Positions 42,172-51,134 of a DNA stretch of 64,000 bases are shown piece by piece (the first letter of the stretch is position 1; every line of letters begins with the position of its first letter). A model generated the notes under the pieces. It saw only the letters and a list, made by a program, of their open reading frames with translations. It had not been told where the DNA came from and made no database searches. The translations under genes were made by a program, and so were the position numbers. Source of the DNA: Streptomyces sp. NBC_01241 (GTDB taxonomy: Bacteria > Actinomycetota > Actinomycetes > Streptomycetales > Streptomycetaceae); the NCBI RefSeq assembly GCF_041435435.1, contig NZ_CP108494.1:8032501-8096500 (forward strand). The letters run 5' to 3'.

Positions 42172-44238
42172 ATGGATGATCGGGTAGCGGGTGCCCTGTC
42201 ACTCCCGGACGACTGGCCCGCCCACCCGGATCTCAGTCTCGCCCTGAACCGTATGGGCAGCTTCGACTGGGACCTCGACAGTGGCCTCATGCACATGGAC
42301 CGTGCCGCACTCGACGTGTTCGACCTGCGGGACGAGGAATACGACAACCGGCCGGAGTCGATCGCCGTGCGGGTGCCGCCCGACGAGGGCGTCCGGCTCG
42401 ACGCGATGGTCGCGCACGCCCTCAAGAGCGGGCAGCGGAACTACGGCGCGTACTTCAGGATCCTGCGGCGCGACGGCACGCTGCGCTGGACCCACACCCA
42501 GGGCTTCATCCAGCGCGACGGGAGCGGCCGTCCCCATCGCATCATCGGCATCGTCCGCGACGCCACCCAGGAGCTGGCCGACTCGACGGCCCGCCGGGAC
42601 CTGGACATGGCGCGGCGGCGCCGCACCAGCCTGGTGGAGGGCACCACGGCCGCACTCGCCCATGCCCGGACGGTCCGGGACGTCATCGAGGTGCTGAAGA
42701 ACTCCCAGGGGCTGGCGCATCTCGGCGCGACCAGCCTGGTCGTCGGGCTGATCGAGGCCGGACGCATCCATCTCGTGGCGGACGGCCCGGAGGGCTCGTT
42801 CGTCCCCGGTACGCGGTACACCCGGACGGACGAGGGGTACCCGATGAGCGAAGTCGTACGCACCCTCGCGCCCCGCTTCATCGACTCCGCCACGGACTTC
42901 GCCACCTCGTACCCGATCCTCTGGCCGCACATCAGCCACCTCGGCATCACATCCGCCGCGTATCTGCCGCTGATCGCCCAGGCCCGGCCCGTTGGCGCCA
43001 TGGGGCTGCTCTACAGCGACAAGGCGGGCTTCACCGGCGACGAACGCAATCTGCTCGTCGCGCTCGGCAGCTCCATCGCCCAGAGCCTGCAGCGGGCCAT
43101 GCTGTACGAGCAGGAGCACGATCTCGCCGAGGGCCTCCAGCAGGCCATGCTGCCGCGCCGGATCCCCGACGTGCCGGGGGCGCAGGTTGCCGTCCGGTAC
43201 CGGTCGGCCCGGCTGGGCCGGGACATCGGGGGCGACTGGTACGACGTCATCCCGCTGCCCGGCGGCCGGGTCGGGGCCGTCATCGGGGACGTACAGGGCC
43301 ATGACACGCATGCCGCGGCGGTCATGGGGCAGCTGCGCATCGTGCTGCGGGCCTACGCGGCCGAGGGACACAGCCCCGCCACGGTGATGGCCCGCGCCTC
43401 CGTCTTCCTTCACGAACTGGACACCGACCGCTTCGCGACCTGCACCTACGCCGAGGTCGACCTGACGACCGGAGTGGTGCAGCTCGTCCGGGCCGGTCAC
43501 GTCGATCCACTGCTGCGCGACGTCGACGGCAACTGCCACAGGCTCGTCGCGGAGGGCGGGCTGCCGCTGGGGCTCTCCGCCGAGTTCGGACAGCTCGAAT
43601 ATCCGGTCGGCACGGTCGAGCTGGACCCCGGTCAGACGCTTCTGCTGTTCACCGACGGGCTGGTGGAGATGCCCGGCGCCGATCTCGACGAGGGCATCCA
43701 ACTGCTGACGTCCATGGTGCGCAACGGCCCGCAGGACCTGCAGAAGCTGGCCGACCGGCTCTGCGAAGAGGTCGACGAGCGCGGCGGCGAGGACGATGTG
43801 GCGGTCCTGCTGCTGGGCCGAAAGGTCGCTCACGCGCCCCAGCCGGGCGGCAGGCTCCAGCAGCATGTCGCCCAGGGCGACCCGGAGGCGCTGAGCTCCG
43901 CGCGGCACATGATCCGGGCGGCGGTACGGGCCTGGGGTGCCAAGACGCGGGCCGACGGGGTCGAGCTGGCGGCCGACGAGCTGATCACCAACGCGCTGAT
44001 GCACACCGACGGCGGGGCGATCGTCACGATCCGGGTGCTCACCGGGACCGAGCGGCGCCTGCGGGTCGATGTCGAGGACCGTTCCAGCGCGCTGCCCCGA
44101 CGCCGGGACGCGGGGGAGACCGGGGTCTCCGGACGCGGGCTGATGCTGGTGGACCGGTTGGCGGACCTCTGGGGTGTGGAGTCGCGGGGCGTCGGCAAGT
44201 GCGTGTGGTGTGAATTCGTCATTCCGGAAGACGGATGA
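42172..44238 (+). CDS. PAS-GAF-SpoIIE phosphatase-HATPase multidomain regulator
   Basis: A cytoplasmic protein of 688 residues. Residues about 20-145 form a PAS domain with PAC (GSFDWDLDSGLMHMDRAALDVF and RRDGTLRWTHTQGFI). Residues about 155-320 form a GAF domain. Residues about 335-555 form a SpoIIE/PP2C phosphatase (GGDWYDVIPLPGGRVGAVIGDVQGHD, then GGEDDVAVLLLG). The last 125 residues form an RsbW-like HATPase (LAADELITNALMHTDGG, RGLMLVDRLADLWG). Phosphatase and anti-sigma-type kinase on one chain are well known in Streptomyces. The starts GTG 42163 and ATG 42172 are both possible and neither has a good ribosome-binding site. The signal and target are unknown. Confidence 0.9.
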   Translation: MDDRVAGALSLPDDWPAHPDLSLALNRMGSFDWDLDSGLMHMDRAALDVFDLRDEEYDNRPESIAVRVPPDEGVRLDAMVAHALKSGQRNYGAYFRILRRDGTLRWTHTQGFIQRDGSGRPHRIIGIVRDATQELADSTARRDLDMARRRRTSLVEGTTAALAHARTVRDVIEVLKNSQGLAHLGATSLVVGLIEAGRIHLVADGPEGSFVPGTRYTRTDEGYPMSEVVRTLAPRFIDSATDFATSYPILWPHISHLGITSAAYLPLIAQARPVGAMGLLYSDKAGFTGDERNLLVALGSSIAQSLQRAMLYEQEHDLAEGLQQAMLPRRIPDVPGAQVAVRYRSARLGRDIGGDWYDVIPLPGGRVGAVIGDVQGHDTHAAAVMGQLRIVLRAYAAEGHSPATVMARASVFLHELDTDRFATCTYAEVDLTTGVVQLVRAGHVDPLLRDVDGNCHRLVAEGGLPLGLSAEFGQLEYPVGTVELDPGQTLLLFTDGLVEMPGADLDEGIQLLTSMVRNGPQDLQKLADRLCEEVDERGGEDDVAVLLLGRKVAHAPQPGGRLQQHVAQGDPEALSSARHMIRAAVRAWGAKTRADGVELAADELITNALMHTDGGAIVTIRVLTGTERRLRVDVEDRSSALPRRRDAGETGVSGRGLMLVDRLADLWGVESRGVGKCVWCEFVIPEDG

Positions 44239-44290
44239 GATGGATGAGGCGGATGAAGCGGGTGGCCCGGTCGGTCCGGTCGGTCCGGAT
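44239..44290. repeat. Short imperfect tandem repeats after the regulator gene
   Basis: Imperfect GGATGA-type units followed by CGGTCGGTC units directly after the stop. The remainder of 44291-44467 holds no gene; it must contain the promoter of the acyltransferase. Confidence 0.5.
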
Positions 44291-44467
44291 GGCGCGGATG
44301 ACGGACATGCCGAGCGCCGGCCCGAGGGGACACCGTGTACGGGCCCGACAGGCGCTGAGCACTACCCGACAGTAACAGAACGTAACATGTCTATGCTTGA
44401 CCGTAACCGACCGCAAGCGATTGACTGCCCTTCCGTCAGTCCTGTCTTTCGATGACATGAGGATCCG

Positions 44468-45859
44468 TTGGGCACTGAGCTGCTGGCACCCCTCGACCTG
44501 GCCTTCTGGCACCTCGAATCCGATGCCCACCCCATGCACCTCGGCGCGCTCGCCGTCTTCTCGCCGGCCCCCGACCCGGCGCACGGCGTGAGCACCGAGA
44601 CCGTGCCGGAACTGCTGGGCACCCGCGCCGCCGCGATTCCACGGCTGCGGATGCGGGTCCGGGATGTACTGCTGCCGGTCGGCGGCGCGGCCTGGTTCGT
44701 GGACAAGGACTTCGACGTGCGGCGGCACATCGCGCGGGTGCGGCTGACCGAGGCGGAGTCGCTCGACGGGGACGACGGATTCATGGCGGGCGCCACCCGG
44801 TTGGCGGGCGAACTGATGGAACGGCCGCTCGAACGGGGCCTGCCCCCCTGGCAGATGTACGTGATCGGCGGCGCCGACGACGGCCCCTTCGCCGTGCTCG
44901 TCAAGCTCCACCACGCGCTCGCCGACGGAATGCGCGCGGTCGCCATCGGCGCCGGGATCTTCGACGAGATCGCGTCGGCCGCCGGCCGGGCCCGCAGCGG
45001 CACCCCCACCCGCCGGGCGCGCGCGGTCCCGCCCCGGTCCTGGATGCCGGGCCCGCGCCAGGTCGCCGGCCTCGCGCTGGGCCGGATCGAGGACCTCGGC
45101 CGGGCCTTCGGAGTCGGTGCCTCCATGGTGCGGGCCAGCCGCCTCGATCTGCGCGGCGCGCCCGCGCTCACCGCGAGCTCCAGCGGTACCCGGCGGCTCG
45201 CTACCGCCGACCTGGACCTCGACGCGGTCCAGCGGATCCGCCGCGCCGCCGGAGGCACGACCAACGATGTCCTCCTCGCGGTCGTCGCCGGGGCCCTGCG
45301 TCGCTGGATGCTGGAGCGCGGAGAGGCGCTGCCGGCCGAGGACCCGCGCGCCCTGGTGCCGGTCTCCCGCCGCAGACCGGGCCAGGCCGCCGCGACCGGG
45401 AACAAGCTCTCCGCCTATCTCCTCGGACTCCCCGTCCGCGAACCCGACCCCTGGAAGCGGCTCCGTACCGTCCGCACCGCCATGGACCGCAACAAGTCCG
45501 CGGGGCCCTTCCGCGGTGCCGGCGCGGTCGCCGTGCTCGCCGACCAACTGCCCTCGCTGGCCCACCGCTTCGGCGCGCCCATCGCGGGGAGCGCGGCCAG
45601 GATGCTCTTCGACGTCCTGGTCACCAGCGTGCCCCTGCCGCGCTCGGCGCTCTCGCTCGGCGGCTGCCCGCTGCGCGCCGTCTACCCGATGGCGCCGCTG
45701 GCCCGCGGCCAGTCCCTGGCCATCGCCCTGTCCACGTACGGCGGCCGGGTGCGGGTGGGGCTGGTGGCCGACGGCAAGGCGCTGCCCGATCTGGAGCGGC
45801 TGGCGAGCTGCGCCCACGATGAGGTGGCGCACCTGCTCGACCTGCTGCCGACCAGCTGA
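44468..45859 (+). CDS. WS/DGAT-type wax ester synthase/diacylglycerol acyltransferase
   Basis: A 463-residue acyltransferase of the bacterial wax-synthase/DGAT family, which esterifies acyl-CoA to diacylglycerol or fatty alcohol for storage lipid. The catalytic HHxxxDG motif is intact as LHHALADGM (His148, His149, Asp153, Gly154). The second family block NDVLLAVVAGALRRWML and the late SVPLPRSALSLGGCPL region are also present. The start is TTG 44468, with GAGG six bases upstream, giving MGTELLAPLDLAFW. Streptomyces store triacylglycerol through such enzymes; this is probably one of several paralogues. Confidence 0.92.
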   Translation: MGTELLAPLDLAFWHLESDAHPMHLGALAVFSPAPDPAHGVSTETVPELLGTRAAAIPRLRMRVRDVLLPVGGAAWFVDKDFDVRRHIARVRLTEAESLDGDDGFMAGATRLAGELMERPLERGLPPWQMYVIGGADDGPFAVLVKLHHALADGMRAVAIGAGIFDEIASAAGRARSGTPTRRARAVPPRSWMPGPRQVAGLALGRIEDLGRAFGVGASMVRASRLDLRGAPALTASSSGTRRLATADLDLDAVQRIRRAAGGTTNDVLLAVVAGALRRWMLERGEALPAEDPRALVPVSRRRPGQAAATGNKLSAYLLGLPVREPDPWKRLRTVRTAMDRNKSAGPFRGAGAVAVLADQLPSLAHRFGAPIAGSAARMLFDVLVTSVPLPRSALSLGGCPLRAVYPMAPLARGQSLAIALSTYGGRVRVGLVADGKALPDLERLASCAHDEVAHLLDLLPTS

Positions 45860-46004
45860 ATCGTCCGCACTGGATCAGTAATAGATCGGACAGATCTCTG
45901 GAAAAGTGCCGCAGATCGTGGTGCCCGAAGTGTTGACGCGCCCAAGTGATCCGATGAATATTCGCTATGTGCAGGAAGCGATCACCGGGGAGGGCGACGG
46001 AAGC

Positions 46005-46994
46005 ATGCGGCGCAACAGGCTGGGCAACAGCACGGTCGAGGTCACTGAACTGTCCTTCGGAGCCGCCGCCATCGGCAATCTCTTCAGCGCCGTCGACCCC
46101 GCGCAGGCGACGGCCGCCGTGGACGCCGCATGGGGCGAGGGCATCCGCTACTTCGACACCGCGCCGCACTACGGACTCGGCCTCTCCGAACGACGGCTCG
46201 GCGAGGCCCTGCGCGGCAGACCCCGCGACTCCTACGTGCTGTCCACCAAGGTGGGGCGGGTGCTCGACCCGCTGCCCGCCGGCACCGCCTCCGAGTACAT
46301 GTCCGACGGGCTGTCCGAGGGCTTCGCCGTGCCCGCCACGCACCGCCGCCGCTGGGACTTCAGCGCCGACGGCGTGCGCCGCAGCATCGAGGACAGCCTG
46401 GAACGGCTCGGACTCGACCGCATCGACATCGCCTATCTGCACGACCCGGACGACCACGCGGAGGCCGCGTTCCGCGCCGCCTACCCGGCGCTGGAGAAGC
46501 TGCGCGCACAGGGCGTCGTCGGAGCCATCGGCGCCGGGATGAACCAGACCGCCATGCTCACCCGCTTCCTGCGCGACACCGACGTCGACGTCGTGCTCTG
46601 CGCGGGCCGGTACACCCTCCTCGACCAGTCCGCCCTCACCGAGCTGCTGCCCGAGGCCGCCGCGCGCGGCCGCAGCGTCGTCGTCGGCGGGGTCTTCAAC
46701 TCCGGGCTGCTCGCCGACCCGCGCCCCGGTGCCACGTACGACTACGCGGCCGCGCCCCTGACCCTCCTGGACCGGGCCCTGCGGATCAAAGCCGTCACCG
46801 AGGGCCACGGCGTCCCGCTGCGGGCCGCCGCCCTCCACTACCCGCTCGCGCACCCGGCCGTCGCCGGAGTGCTCGTCGGCACCCGCTCCCCGGACGAGGT
46901 GCGCGACGCCGCCGCCCTGCTCCGCCGCGAGATCCCGGACGGACTCTGGGACGACCTGCGCGCCGAGGGCCTGCTCACCGAGGACGGACACTGA
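46005..46994 (+). CDS. Aldo/keto reductase, L-fucose (D-threo-aldose) 1-dehydrogenase type
   Basis: A 329-residue cytoplasmic AKR. The catalytic Asp/Tyr/Lys/His set is seen in IRYFDTAPHYGLGLSERRLGEAL (Asp, Tyr), LSTKVGRVL (Lys) and IAYLHDPDDH (His). The PAGTASEYMSDGLSEGFAVPATHRRRWDFSADG insertion is typical of D-threo-aldose/L-fucose dehydrogenases, which oxidise the sugar to its lactone with NAD(P)+. ATG 46005 has purine-rich sequence upstream. It is followed after one base by a mutarotase and then a lactonase, so the three catalyse the first steps of non-phosphorylating L-fucose breakdown. Confidence 0.9.
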   Translation: MRRNRLGNSTVEVTELSFGAAAIGNLFSAVDPAQATAAVDAAWGEGIRYFDTAPHYGLGLSERRLGEALRGRPRDSYVLSTKVGRVLDPLPAGTASEYMSDGLSEGFAVPATHRRRWDFSADGVRRSIEDSLERLGLDRIDIAYLHDPDDHAEAAFRAAYPALEKLRAQGVVGAIGAGMNQTAMLTRFLRDTDVDVVLCAGRYTLLDQSALTELLPEAAARGRSVVVGGVFNSGLLADPRPGATYDYAAAPLTLLDRALRIKAVTEGHGVPLRAAALHYPLAHPAVAGVLVGTRSPDEVRDAAALLRREIPDGLWDDLRAEGLLTEDGH

Positions 46995-46995
46995 C

Positions 46996-47307
46996 ATGAG
47001 AATCGCCCTGCACACCAAGGTCCGCGCCGACCGCATCGAGGAGTACGAGGCCGCGCACCGCGAAGTGCCCGCGGAGCTCACCACCGCGATCCGCGCGGCG
47101 GGCGCCACCTCCTGGACGATCTGGCGCAGCGGCACCGACCTCTTCCACGTCATCGACTGCGAGGACTACGCCGCACTCCTCGCCGAACTGGAGAAACTCC
47201 CGGTCAACGTCGCTTGGCAGGCCAGGATGGCCGAGCTGCTCGACGTCGCGCACGACTACTCCTCGGACGGTGCCGAAGCCGGTCTCCCGGTCGCCTGGGA
47301 GCTGTGA
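46996..47307 (+). CDS. L-rhamnose/L-fucose mutarotase family protein
   Basis: A 103-residue dimeric alpha/beta-barrel protein of the RhaM/FucU-like mutarotase class (PF05336). It starts MRIALHTKVRADRIEEYEAAHREVP with the conserved His and Tyr, and has WTIWRSGTDLFHVIDCEDY and NVAWQARMAELLD. It interconverts sugar anomers so the dehydrogenase receives the right form. It lies between the dehydrogenase (one-base gap) and the lactonase gene (one-base gap), so the three are translationally linked. Confidence 0.9.
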   Translation: MRIALHTKVRADRIEEYEAAHREVPAELTTAIRAAGATSWTIWRSGTDLFHVIDCEDYAALLAELEKLPVNVAWQARMAELLDVAHDYSSDGAEAGLPVAWEL

Positions 47308-47308
47308 C

Positions 47309-48163
47309 ATGAGCGGTCAGGAACGGATCGTCGACGCCCACCACCATGTGTGGGACCTGTCGGTACGCGACCAGGACTGGATCACCGGCGACGAACTCGC
47401 CCCGCTCCGGCGCACCTTCACCCTCGCCGACCTGGAGCCCGAAGCACGCGCCGCCGGGGTGTACGCCACCGTCCTCGTCCAGACCGTCACCGTCCCCGCG
47501 GAAACCCCCGAGTTCCTGGCCCTCGCCCATGAGAACGACCTCGTCGCGGGCGTCGTCGGCTGGTGCGACCTCACCGCCCCGGACATCGCCGACACCCTGG
47601 CCGCGCTGCGCGAACTCCCCGGCGGCGACCGGCTCGTCGGCATCCGCCACCAGGTCCAGGGTGAACCCGACCCCGAGTGGCTGCTGCGCCCCGACGTCCG
47701 GCGCGGACTCGCCGCCGTCTCCGACGCGGGACTCGTCTACGACCTCGTCGTCCAGGCCCGCCAACTGCCCGCCACCGTCCGGGCCGCCGCCCTGCTCCCC
47801 GGGCTGACCTTCGTACTCGACCACGCCGGCAAACCGCCCGTCGCCACCGGTGGACTGCACCCCTGGGCCGACGACCTCCGGGCCCTCGCCGCCCGTCCCA
47901 ACACCGTGTGCAAACTCTCCGGCCTGGTCACCGAGGCCGATGTGCACTCCTGGACCGTGAGCGATCTGCGCCCGTACGCCGACACCGTCCTCGACGCCTT
48001 CGGGCCCGACCGGCTGATGTTCGGCTCGGACTGGCCGGTGTGCCGGCTCGCCGCCACGTACCCGGAGGTCGTCGACACGGCACGCACCCTGACCGACGCC
48101 CTCACCGAGGACGAGCGCCACCGCGTCCTCGCCACCACGGCCGAGCGCGTGTACGGCCTCTGA
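47309..48163 (+). CDS. Amidohydrolase-family lactonase, probable L-fucono-1,5-lactonase
   Basis: A 284-residue enzyme of the amidohydrolase-2/L-fuconolactonase group. Metal-site motifs are IVDAHHHVWDLS at the N-terminus and MFGSDWPVCRL near the C-terminus; LVGIRHQVQGEPDPEW and FVLDHAGKPPV lie between. It would open the lactone made by the aldo/keto reductase to L-fuconate. It is the third gene of the fucose operon. Fuconate dehydratase and later enzymes are not in the window. Confidence 0.88.
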   Translation: MSGQERIVDAHHHVWDLSVRDQDWITGDELAPLRRTFTLADLEPEARAAGVYATVLVQTVTVPAETPEFLALAHENDLVAGVVGWCDLTAPDIADTLAALRELPGGDRLVGIRHQVQGEPDPEWLLRPDVRRGLAAVSDAGLVYDLVVQARQLPATVRAAALLPGLTFVLDHAGKPPVATGGLHPWADDLRALAARPNTVCKLSGLVTEADVHSWTVSDLRPYADTVLDAFGPDRLMFGSDWPVCRLAATYPEVVDTARTLTDALTEDERHRVLATTAERVYGL

Positions 48164-48199
48164 CGGGCGACCGGCCGACGCTTTTGGCGGTCTGGAACC

Positions 48200-48414
48200 A
48201 TGCCCGAACCGCCGGAAGGCGAAGCCCTGCGGGTCTTCCTCGACGACCACCTCGTCGGCAGGGAAATCGACCGCGTCCTGCCGCTCGCCGTCAGCGTCCT
48301 CAAGACGTACGACCCGCCGCTCACCGCGCTGCGCGGCTCCACGGTCACGGCCATCGCCCGGCGCGGCAGGTTCCTGGACATCGCCGCCGGCCCGCTCCAC
48401 CTGATCACCCGAGC
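48200..48414 (+). pseudogene. Fpg/Nei-type DNA glycosylase, N-terminal fragment
   Basis: This begins at ATG 48200 with MPEPPEGEALRVFLDDHLVGREI, then VLKTYDPPLTALRGSTVTAIARRGRFLDI, matching the N-terminal beta-sandwich of the formamidopyrimidine/endonuclease VIII family, including the catalytic Pro2-Glu3. After LHLIT the similarity stops. The helix-two-turn-helix and zinc finger (about 200 residues) are absent, and what follows is the leader of the LytTR gene. A deletion has removed the 3' four fifths. Confidence 0.8.
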
Positions 48415-48476
48415 CCGGTCCGGCGGGTGCCCCGCACGACGGCCCGGTACCCCCACGCGCGTTCTACACTCCGCCC

Positions 48477-49229
48477 ATGCTGCGCGTACTCGCCGTCGAC
48501 GACGAAGAACCCGCCCTGGAGGAGCTCCTCTACCTCCTGCGCGCCGATCCCCGCATCCGCAGCGCCGAGGGCGCCACCGGGGCCACCGAGGCACTGCGCC
48601 GCATCGGCAGCGCCGTCGAGGCAGGTCCCGACGACCCGTCCGCCATCGACGTCGTCTTCCTCGACATCCACATGGCGGGCCTCACCGGCCTCGACGTCGC
48701 CCAGCTGCTGGCCGGGTTCGCCGCGCCCCCGCTCATCGTCTTCGTCACCGCGCACGAGGGATTCGCCGTCCACGCCTTCGACCTGAAAGCCGTGGACTAC
48801 GTCCTCAAGCCGGTCCGCCGCGAACGCCTCGCCGAAGCGGTCCGCCGCGTGGCCGAACAGGTCGGCGACCGCTCCGCACCCGTGCTCGACACCGCGGGCG
48901 ACCAGATACCGGTGGAGCTCGGCGGAGTGACCCGGTTCATCCCGATCGACGACATCACCTACGCCGAGGCCCAGGGCGACTACGCCCGGCTGCACACCGC
49001 CACCGGCAGCCACCTCGTCCGCGTCCCCCTCACCACCCTGGAGGAACGCTGGGGCACCCGCGGCTTCGTACGCATCCACCGGCGCCATCTCGTCGCGCTG
49101 GGCCGGATCGACGAACTCCGCCTCGACGCGGGCAGCATGAGCGTGCGCGTCGGCACCGCCGAGCTCGCCGTGAGCCGTCGCCACGCCCGCGCGCTGCGCG
49201 ATCTGCTGATGCGCCGGACCGGCCGCTGA
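48477..49229 (+). CDS. LytTR-family response regulator
   Basis: A 250-residue regulator. Residues 1-120 form a receiver domain (LAVDDEEPALEELLYLL; phospho-acceptor Asp63 in VVFLDIHMAGLTG; YVLKPVRRERL). Residues about 145-245 form a LytTR DNA-binding domain (ITYAEAQGDYARLHTATG, VRIHRRHLVALGRIDELRL). ATG 48477. It is the first gene in a group with a small membrane protein, an ActP-like symporter and a LytS-like kinase, so the kinase at 51131 is the probable partner and symporter expression the probable output. Confidence 0.94.
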   Translation: MLRVLAVDDEEPALEELLYLLRADPRIRSAEGATGATEALRRIGSAVEAGPDDPSAIDVVFLDIHMAGLTGLDVAQLLAGFAAPPLIVFVTAHEGFAVHAFDLKAVDYVLKPVRRERLAEAVRRVAEQVGDRSAPVLDTAGDQIPVELGGVTRFIPIDDITYAEAQGDYARLHTATGSHLVRVPLTTLEERWGTRGFVRIHRRHLVALGRIDELRLDAGSMSVRVGTAELAVSRRHARALRDLLMRRTGR

Positions 49230-49293
49230 CCAGGGGCTACCCGGACCCGAACCCCTTCCCACGAGGGTCCCGTGCTGCGTACACTCCGGGCCC

Positions 49294-49656
49294 ATGTCCG
49301 CAGAGCCAACACCCCGGCGCGAAGTGGTGACGGGGGAGCCCCGGCGGGTGCGCCCGCTGCCGCGATACCGCACCCAGTCGGAGATCGACGAGCAGACCGC
49401 ACTGGGCGGCGCGTACGTCCGTTCGCTGATGCGCGGCCAGTTGCGCGCCGGACTCTCCGCCTTCATCGTCCTCGCGGTGGTCGTCGGCACACTGCCCCTG
49501 GTCTTCGAGGCCCTGCACAGCGCCGCGCTCGTCTGGGCGGTCCTCGGGTTCGCCGCCTATCCGCCCCTGACCCTGACCGCCTGGTGGTACGTGCGAAGAG
49601 CCGAGCGCAACGAACGCGACTTCGCCCGGCTCGTCGAAGGCCGCCCCGCACCGTGA
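49294..49656 (+). CDS. DUF485-like small membrane protein
   Basis: A 120-residue protein with two membrane helices (GLSAFIVLAVVVGTLPLVFEAL and VWAVLGFAAYPPLTLTAWWYV) separated by a short loop, in the position where DUF485 proteins precede acetate/solute symporters. Its last codons overlap the symporter start by GTGA. It probably assists the symporter, as proposed for YjcH beside ActP. Confidence 0.8.
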   Translation: MSAEPTPRREVVTGEPRRVRPLPRYRTQSEIDEQTALGGAYVRSLMRGQLRAGLSAFIVLAVVVGTLPLVFEALHSAALVWAVLGFAAYPPLTLTAWWYVRRAERNERDFARLVEGRPAP

Positions 49657-51134
49657 GCCGCGCGTACGCGGTCGCGGCCGTCGGCACCGTCGTGGTCGCG
49701 ACCGTCCTCGTCGGCGGCTTCGGGCTGCGCATCTCCCGTACCACCTCCGACTTCTACGTCGCCTCGCGCACCGTACGGCCGCGGCTCAACGCCGCGGCGA
49801 TCAGCGGCGAATACCTCTCCGCGGCCTCCTTCCTCGGCATCGCGGGCCTGGTCCTCGTGCACGGCCCGGACATGCTCTGGTACCCGGTCGGCTACACCGC
49901 GGGCTATCTGGTGCTGCTGGTCTTCGTCGCCGCGCCACTGCGCCGCTCGGGGGCGTACACCCTGCCCGACTTCGCCGAGGGACGGCTGGAATCACGGCAG
50001 GTGCGCAGGCTGGTGAGCGTCTTCGTCGTCGCGGCGGGCTGGCTCTACCTCGTACCGCAGCTCCAGGGCGCGGGGCTGACGCTCAAGATCCTGACCGGGG
50101 CGCCCGGCTGGCTCGGCGACGTGCTCGTGGCGTCCGTCGTCGTCATCGCCGTCGCCGCGGGCGGCATGCGGTCCATCACCTTCGTACAGGTCTTCCAGTA
50201 CTGGCTGAAACTGACCGCACTCCTCGTCCCCGCGATCTTCCTGGTGCTCGCCTGGCAGGGCGACGGGCAACCCCGCGTCAACTTCGACGAACAGCTCTCC
50301 GTCTTCCGTGCCGACCATCCGCTGTACGCCACCTACGGACTGATCGTCGCCACATTCCTCGGCACCATGGGCCTGCCCCATGTCGTCGTCCGCTTCTACA
50401 CCAGCCCCAACGGCCGCGACGCCCGCCGCACGACGGTCGCCGTCCTCGCCCTCATCAGCGTGTTCTACCTGCTGCCGCCGGTCTACGGCGCACTGGGCAG
50501 GCTGTACGCCCCGGAACTGATCCACGGCGGGGACGCGGACGCCGCCGTACTGCTGCTGCCCGGCCGGGTCATCGACGGGCTCGGCGGGGACCTGCTCGGC
50601 GCGCTCATCGCGGGCGGCGCCTTCGCCGCGTTCCTGTCGACCGCCTCCGGCCTCACGATGGCCGTCGCGGGCGTCATCACCCAGGACGTCCTCCCGTCGC
50701 GCGGGGTACGGCACTTCCGGCTCGCCACCGTCCTCGCCATGTGCGTACCGCTGGCCGGTTCGCTACTGGTCAGCCGGGTCCCGGTGGCCGACTCGGTGGG
50801 GATGGCGTTCGCCGTCTCCGCGTCCTCCTTCTGCCCGCTGCTGGTCCTCGGCATCTGGTGGCGTCGGCTCACCCCGCCCGGCGCGATCGCCGGACTGCTG
50901 CTCGGCGGCGGCTCCGCGTTCCTGTCCGTCGCCATCACCGTCAGCGGAGCCGTACGCCCGCCCGGCTGGCCGCACGCCCTGCTCGCCTGGCCCGCCGTCT
51001 GGTCGGTGCCGGTCGGCTTCCTCGCCATGGTCCTGGTGTCCCTCGCCACGCCCGGCCGGATACCCCCCGGCACCAACACCGCCATGACCCGCTTCCACCT
51101 GCCGGAAGCGCTGACTTCGGGGAGACACCGATGA
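49653..51134 (+). CDS. Sodium:solute symporter, ActP (acetate/monocarboxylate) type
   Basis: A 493-residue member of the SSS family with about 13 helices. Marker regions are SDFYVASRTVRPRLNAAAISGEYLSAASFLGIAGL, the TYGLIVATFLGTMGLPHVVVRFYTSPNGRDAR block and the IAGGAFAAFLSTASGLTMAVAGVI helix, all typical of ActP/MctC. The likely substrates are acetate or short monocarboxylates; sugars are less likely. The start is GTG 49653, in overlap with the DUF485-like gene. It is coupled by ATGA to the LytS-like kinase gene, so regulation by that pair is likely. Confidence 0.91.
   Translation: MSRAYAVAAVGTVVVATVLVGGFGLRISRTTSDFYVASRTVRPRLNAAAISGEYLSAASFLGIAGLVLVHGPDMLWYPVGYTAGYLVLLVFVAAPLRRSGAYTLPDFAEGRLESRQVRRLVSVFVVAAGWLYLVPQLQGAGLTLKILTGAPGWLGDVLVASVVVIAVAAGGMRSITFVQVFQYWLKLTALLVPAIFLVLAWQGDGQPRVNFDEQLSVFRADHPLYATYGLIVATFLGTMGLPHVVVRFYTSPNGRDARRTTVAVLALISVFYLLPPVYGALGRLYAPELIHGGDADAAVLLLPGRVIDGLGGDLLGALIAGGAFAAFLSTASGLTMAVAGVITQDVLPSRGVRHFRLATVLAMCVPLAGSLLVSRVPVADSVGMAFAVSASSFCPLLVLGIWWRRLTPPGAIAGLLLGGGSAFLSVAITVSGAVRPPGWPHALLAWPAVWSVPVGFLAMVLVSLATPGRIPPGTNTAMTRFHLPEALTSGRHR

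Noticed and set aside
45933..45970. Promoter (TTGACG with an AT-rich -10) before the fucose operon
   Set aside because: The -35 is good but the candidate -10 matches only about half of the consensus at acceptable spacing, so it is not reported as a feature.
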